DNA of 64,000 nt from NCBI GenBank assembly GCA_029207755.1, contig JARCOQ010000003.1, positions 41,994,144-42,058,143 on the forward strand. The letters are read 5' to 3'. Below are positions 60,217-64,000 of this stretch, piece by piece. The stretch's first letter is position 1. Every line of letters starts with the position of its first letter. The position numbers were made by a program, and so were the translations under genes. The notes beneath the pieces were generated by a model, which worked only from the letters and a program-made list of their open reading frames with translations, ran no database searches and was not told the origin of the DNA. Source of the stretch: Chamaea fasciata (taxonomy: Eukaryota; Chordata; Aves; Passeriformes; Sylviidae).

Positions 60217-63200
60217 CTGCAGGGAGAGAAGGAGCATTCTGATCACACAAAGGCTCCCAGGAAATGACGAATGCCACCCCCATTCAGCAGAACTCTTGCA
60301 TCATGCTACAACTAAGCTCAAGGGTCAGGATGGACTGACACTGCCCTCCATCACTTAACCATAAAAGGCTAAGAGCCTGGACTGCAGTGAAACCAAAACC
60401 AAACTTAATAGGAAGTGTTACTCTGTGTCTTGGGTTTTGTGATTAAAAAAACCCTTTATTCTATTCCCTCTGTTGAAACCCGGTTGGGGAGGTGGTTTTT
60501 TTTTTCTTTATCTGTTGTAACTCCCGAAGGGAGGGGATAACTGCCTTCTCTGGTAACATGCCAGCTGTTAAAACCAGGTAGGGCATTGTTTCTTATCTCT
60601 GTTCACTCTCCCATTACCTCCATGGGGATTTCTTTTGTTAATGGGCCATTAAAGCTCACCAATGACATGACACATTAAATCATCCCATTTGGGAGATGCT
60701 CTACTCAGGGAGGAGGAGCCAAACCATTTCCATCTAGATAAAAAGGAGCCACAAGTGTCACCAGACACCCAGTGTTCCCACACGACTCTTGAAGGAAGAC
60801 TGGACCCCTCTTTGGAACCTTTTCTCTACAGGACCATCTCTACTTCCAACAGGACCACATCTGCCACTCTAGGAGGGCTTACTTTTGGACTGTTTCCAAT
60901 ACCCTGACCAACATGGTGTCAGGCTGTATTCTGACTCTGTCAGGGGTCTTTTGTATTATTGCATTCATTTTATTTTACTCCTTTTTTTTTTTTTTCTCTT
61001 CCTATTAAATTGTATTTCTGACTTGGAGGGTCTCAGTTTTTGCTTTCAAACCACTATACTCTGTGGTAACAACAGCTAACCCAGGACACTTCTAAAAAGC
61101 ATTAAACTGTCCAAGCACTCTGACTAAGCAGAATTGATCAGAGATTCGTGAGTATTTCTGAACTCAATCACTGGAGTGGTGCTGCACAGTACTAACAGAG
61201 ACAGGTGCAGCAGATAAAAGTATACAACAAAGAAAAATAATCAGGAATGAGACTCAGAAGTACACAGAGACAACCACACACGAGAATGGAAGCACAGTAT
61301 TTTTATCTGTTACACAGGACCTGCATTGTAAAAATTTCTGGATCTGTTTCCCTAAAAATGTTTTGCAAATATCAAATACATGCAGAAGAACTTCAAACAA
61401 TTTCAGATAAACTAACTTCATCCAGTGTACGCTTCTAATAAGATGTTTATGAATAGTATTAAGTTAGCAGCAAGCAAAAAAAATACATTAATCCCCAAAC
61501 ACACTGTGGATTTGGTCTCAACAGTATGAGAACACTGAAAATAATGAAATGATAAATTAAATCATGCACAAAGCAGGCCAAACACTCGGTGAAAACCAGA
61601 AGTAAAATGGTACAAGAAATGTTATTTCATACAAAATAGACCTTGCTAACAGACCACAAAAGTTACATAAATGAATTTAAAATCAAAACACAACTGCTTT
61701 TAAAATTACTTCCATGGAATGGAAACTAGTTTGGTTTTTGTGCAAGATTCTTCTATTAAAAAAATAGGAAACACACATAAAACCTATCATATAGTCTCAT
61801 GAATCCCTACTGAATTAATGAAATAAACCTGACTGAATCTCTCAGTGCTTCTGACTTCACTGCAGCATTAGGGTTCAATCCACAATCCAGAGCACTGTGG
61901 GAGTGATGTGATTTTGCCTCCTGTGAAGCAGTAAAATGCCATCAAGAGAAGCCCCTGCATGGCTGCTTAGAAAGTCTGCTCTCAAAAACTCTCCTGTGAA
62001 CAAAGAACATGAACTGGCACTGGGATGCTTTTGTATTTTGTATCTCAGTAAATTCATAACTTCCTGTTAAAGGTGTAATTACGGAAAATCTTTCTTCTGA
62101 CGTGGCAGTTTCACTGTCAAGACAGTATTCTGAAAAATGCACACAAAAGCTTTTAAGTAACTTATTTTCCCCTAACCTTGTTGTATTTATAACCTATACA
62201 AGGTATGGGAGGAGTTAGACGCAGGTTGAATGACAGATTAGTTCTTTTTCAGGCCTCCTTTCTTAGATAATAAACCCAGCACTGTAAAAAGGCAAATAAG
62301 CTGTTAATGCTCTGCTACCCTAGATGTAAGTCAGAGATACAAACCAAACACACTGTAAAGAACTTTCAAAATAAAAGGCACCTCAAGAGGCACTTATCTC
62401 AGTATTGAGAACATTATATACAGGAGAGGGAACTAACTTCAAGACTGGTTCCTATTTCAGCTTCTAGGGTTGGAATGTTGACTGCACAATTATTTAAGAG
62501 AAGTAAAATCGGGAACCAAAACGGAGCAATTTTCAAACAGAGAAATCCAAACTTAATCTCAAATGTTTAGGGATTAAAGAAGTATTCTGTTCAAATACCC
62601 ATAAATCTACACATTAACTCAAGTAAGGGAACATCAACCTGAAATAATTTTAAAAAACCACCTCGCACAAACACTTATTTCAACATATTTAACATTGCCA
62701 GTCTAATTTTTAAAGGATTTAAAACAAATGTTTTATTCCCTCTCCCTCCTCTACACCTAAAAACCCCTTAGCAGATAGTACTGCATATTCAAACTTTTCA
62801 GCATTAAACCTATACATAGATACATATGCAAATAAACATGGAGAAAAAGACTTTTCTGCATTTCTATCAACCTAGAAAATGGAGATGCAAGATTATAGTC
62901 TAAAATCTGTGTAGAGTTACTTGGCTCATCTTCAGTGCAAAAACAATTTTAAAGGGCTTTTCCCTCCCTCTTAATTCAGAACTATTGGTCTTTATATAGG
63001 TGTAATAGCATTTTTACACTTGGCATTTCAACTTTGTATTGATTTTAAAGTAAAATATTTTAATGAGTTCAATGACTATGAGTCACTTAAGTAGTCAAAA
63101 GCAGTCTGGAAAGTACTTTGGACTTACTACATGATTTACCTGGAAGTCATGAGTGGGAGTTGGGTTTTTATGGGGTGGGGTTTTTTTTTTGATTCTTGGG

Positions 63201-64000
63201 TGTTTTTTAAATACCTTTGTTGGCCAGTATCAGTGTAACATAAGACAGGCCTTTTAAGCAAGCCCAGCTTATCTGGAGACAAAATACACTCCCGTACATC
63301 ATTCAGCACAGTACAGCAAAAGCCAAACAAGTCTCACAATCTGCATTATGCAGGGCATAAGGTGAAAGCTTGAAGAGTGGCTAAAACTTTAAGATAAACT
63401 AAGAATTCTCATGAGGAAGGAGGAACACACTGTGGTGTCACTTGCATGGCACTACCACAGTTTTCTTCAACATCCATATAATTTCCTTCTTATTCAGAGA
63501 TAGCACTGCAAACACACTCAGTCATGCCTACCTGCCTTCACTTATTCAGTCTATTTGTACAAAAGAGATCTTAAATTCCAAGAAAAAGTATCCAAGTGTT
63601 TAGTAAAAGCAGTTTTGCAGGAACACATGAAGAATCACATGTCTTATAAACCTACACCAGCAAGCCAGCATTTCCTTAAGTCATCTGTCCTGATATACCA
63701 ACAATGCCTTCCTTCAGATAATTTATCACTGCTTCCCATCTCTATCTTGAAAATAAAATGTTTCACACTAATCACAAGTCAAATTGCCAGGGGAAAAAAA
63801 AAATCCAAATTTTTCAGTAATCATGGCTGAACACAAGGAAAAGCGGAAAGTTTGTATCTTCTGTGACATACTGTAAAGCACTGCCAGAGCCAATCTTCAT
63901 AAACCAGGAAATCTATTTCACCATCAGTGAAAGATCATGTTTCAGAGACAGAGCAGCACTACCAGTGAAGAAAATACAAGACTGACCAGTACTTTAAATT
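60217..64000 (-). other. COG2: COG2 intron (partial) to right edge
   Basis: I looked on the minus strand for the preceding COG2 exon (text like FLVNSVWPQI...GLEEKLPSLF) and did not find it. The intron is therefore at least 3.8 kb. It contains the solo LTR at 60426-61088. Confidence 0.6.
60426..61088 (+). mobile_element. Probable solo LTR of an endogenous retrovirus
   Basis: A 663-bp segment beginning TGTCTTGGGTT and ending AACCCAGGACA, which are inverted copies with one mismatch and carry the TG...CA retroviral LTR ends. Inside, in order, are a TATA-like GATAAAAAG (60737-60745), a T-rich stretch, and a polyadenylation signal ATTAAA (61004-61009). This is the expected U3-R-U5 order on the plus strand. 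No internal retroviral genes adjoin it, so it is a recombined remnant. Target duplications were not clear. It lies antisense in a COG2 intron. Confidence 0.7.

Overview
This is vertebrate nuclear DNA, almost certainly avian and probably a songbird. Three multi-exon genes with GT-AG introns can be rebuilt exon by exon. A truncated CR1 retrotransposon tail (about 20205-20613), of the kind abundant in birds, lies between two of them. A probable solo LTR (60426-61088) sits in an intron of the third. The angiotensin I block reads DRVYVHPFNL, with the Val5 form known from birds. No bacterial, phage or CRISPR features are present.

Layout: (1) 1-19333, minus strand: CAPN9, calpain-9, a calcium-dependent cysteine protease. 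The start codon and 14 coding exons (552 complete codons) are present. The last exons, which encode most of the penta-EF-hand domain, lie beyond the left edge. Its introns hold a (GT)23 tract, 15 copies of ATTTC and a 400-bp perfect (GGAGA)80 tract. A CpG-rich segment lies around and upstream of exon 1. (2) 19334-30338: the divergent intergenic region, with the CR1 fragment and an unexplained CpG-rich patch at about 25745-26060. (3) 30339-~41580, plus strand: AGT, angiotensinogen. It has a TATA box and G-rich promoter, a probable short non-coding first exon, a 5.5-kb 5'UTR intron containing another CpG-rich patch, and four coding exons giving a complete 463-residue precursor. (4) ~41580-46500: intergenic, AT-rich. 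(5) 46822-64000, minus strand: COG2, Golgi tethering complex subunit 2. The nine 3'-terminal coding exons (397 residues and stop) are present, and the 5' half lies beyond the right edge.

The order and relative strands CAPN9(-)/AGT(+)/COG2(-) match, in mirror image, the COG2-AGT-CAPN9 block of human 1q42, so this is conserved amniote synteny. The genes are not functionally linked. CAPN9 is a digestive-tract protease, AGT is the secreted precursor of angiotensin peptides, and COG2 serves intra-Golgi retrograde trafficking. CAPN9 and AGT are divergent; AGT and COG2 are convergent.

I found no convincing new biological system. The most notable items are the 80-copy purine tract, the Asn9 angiotensin I, the G-run beside the AGT TATA box, two orphan CpG-rich patches and the solo LTR. 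Exon coordinates come from reading splice sites and frame continuity directly. Protein family assignments rest on recalled homology, not on a search.
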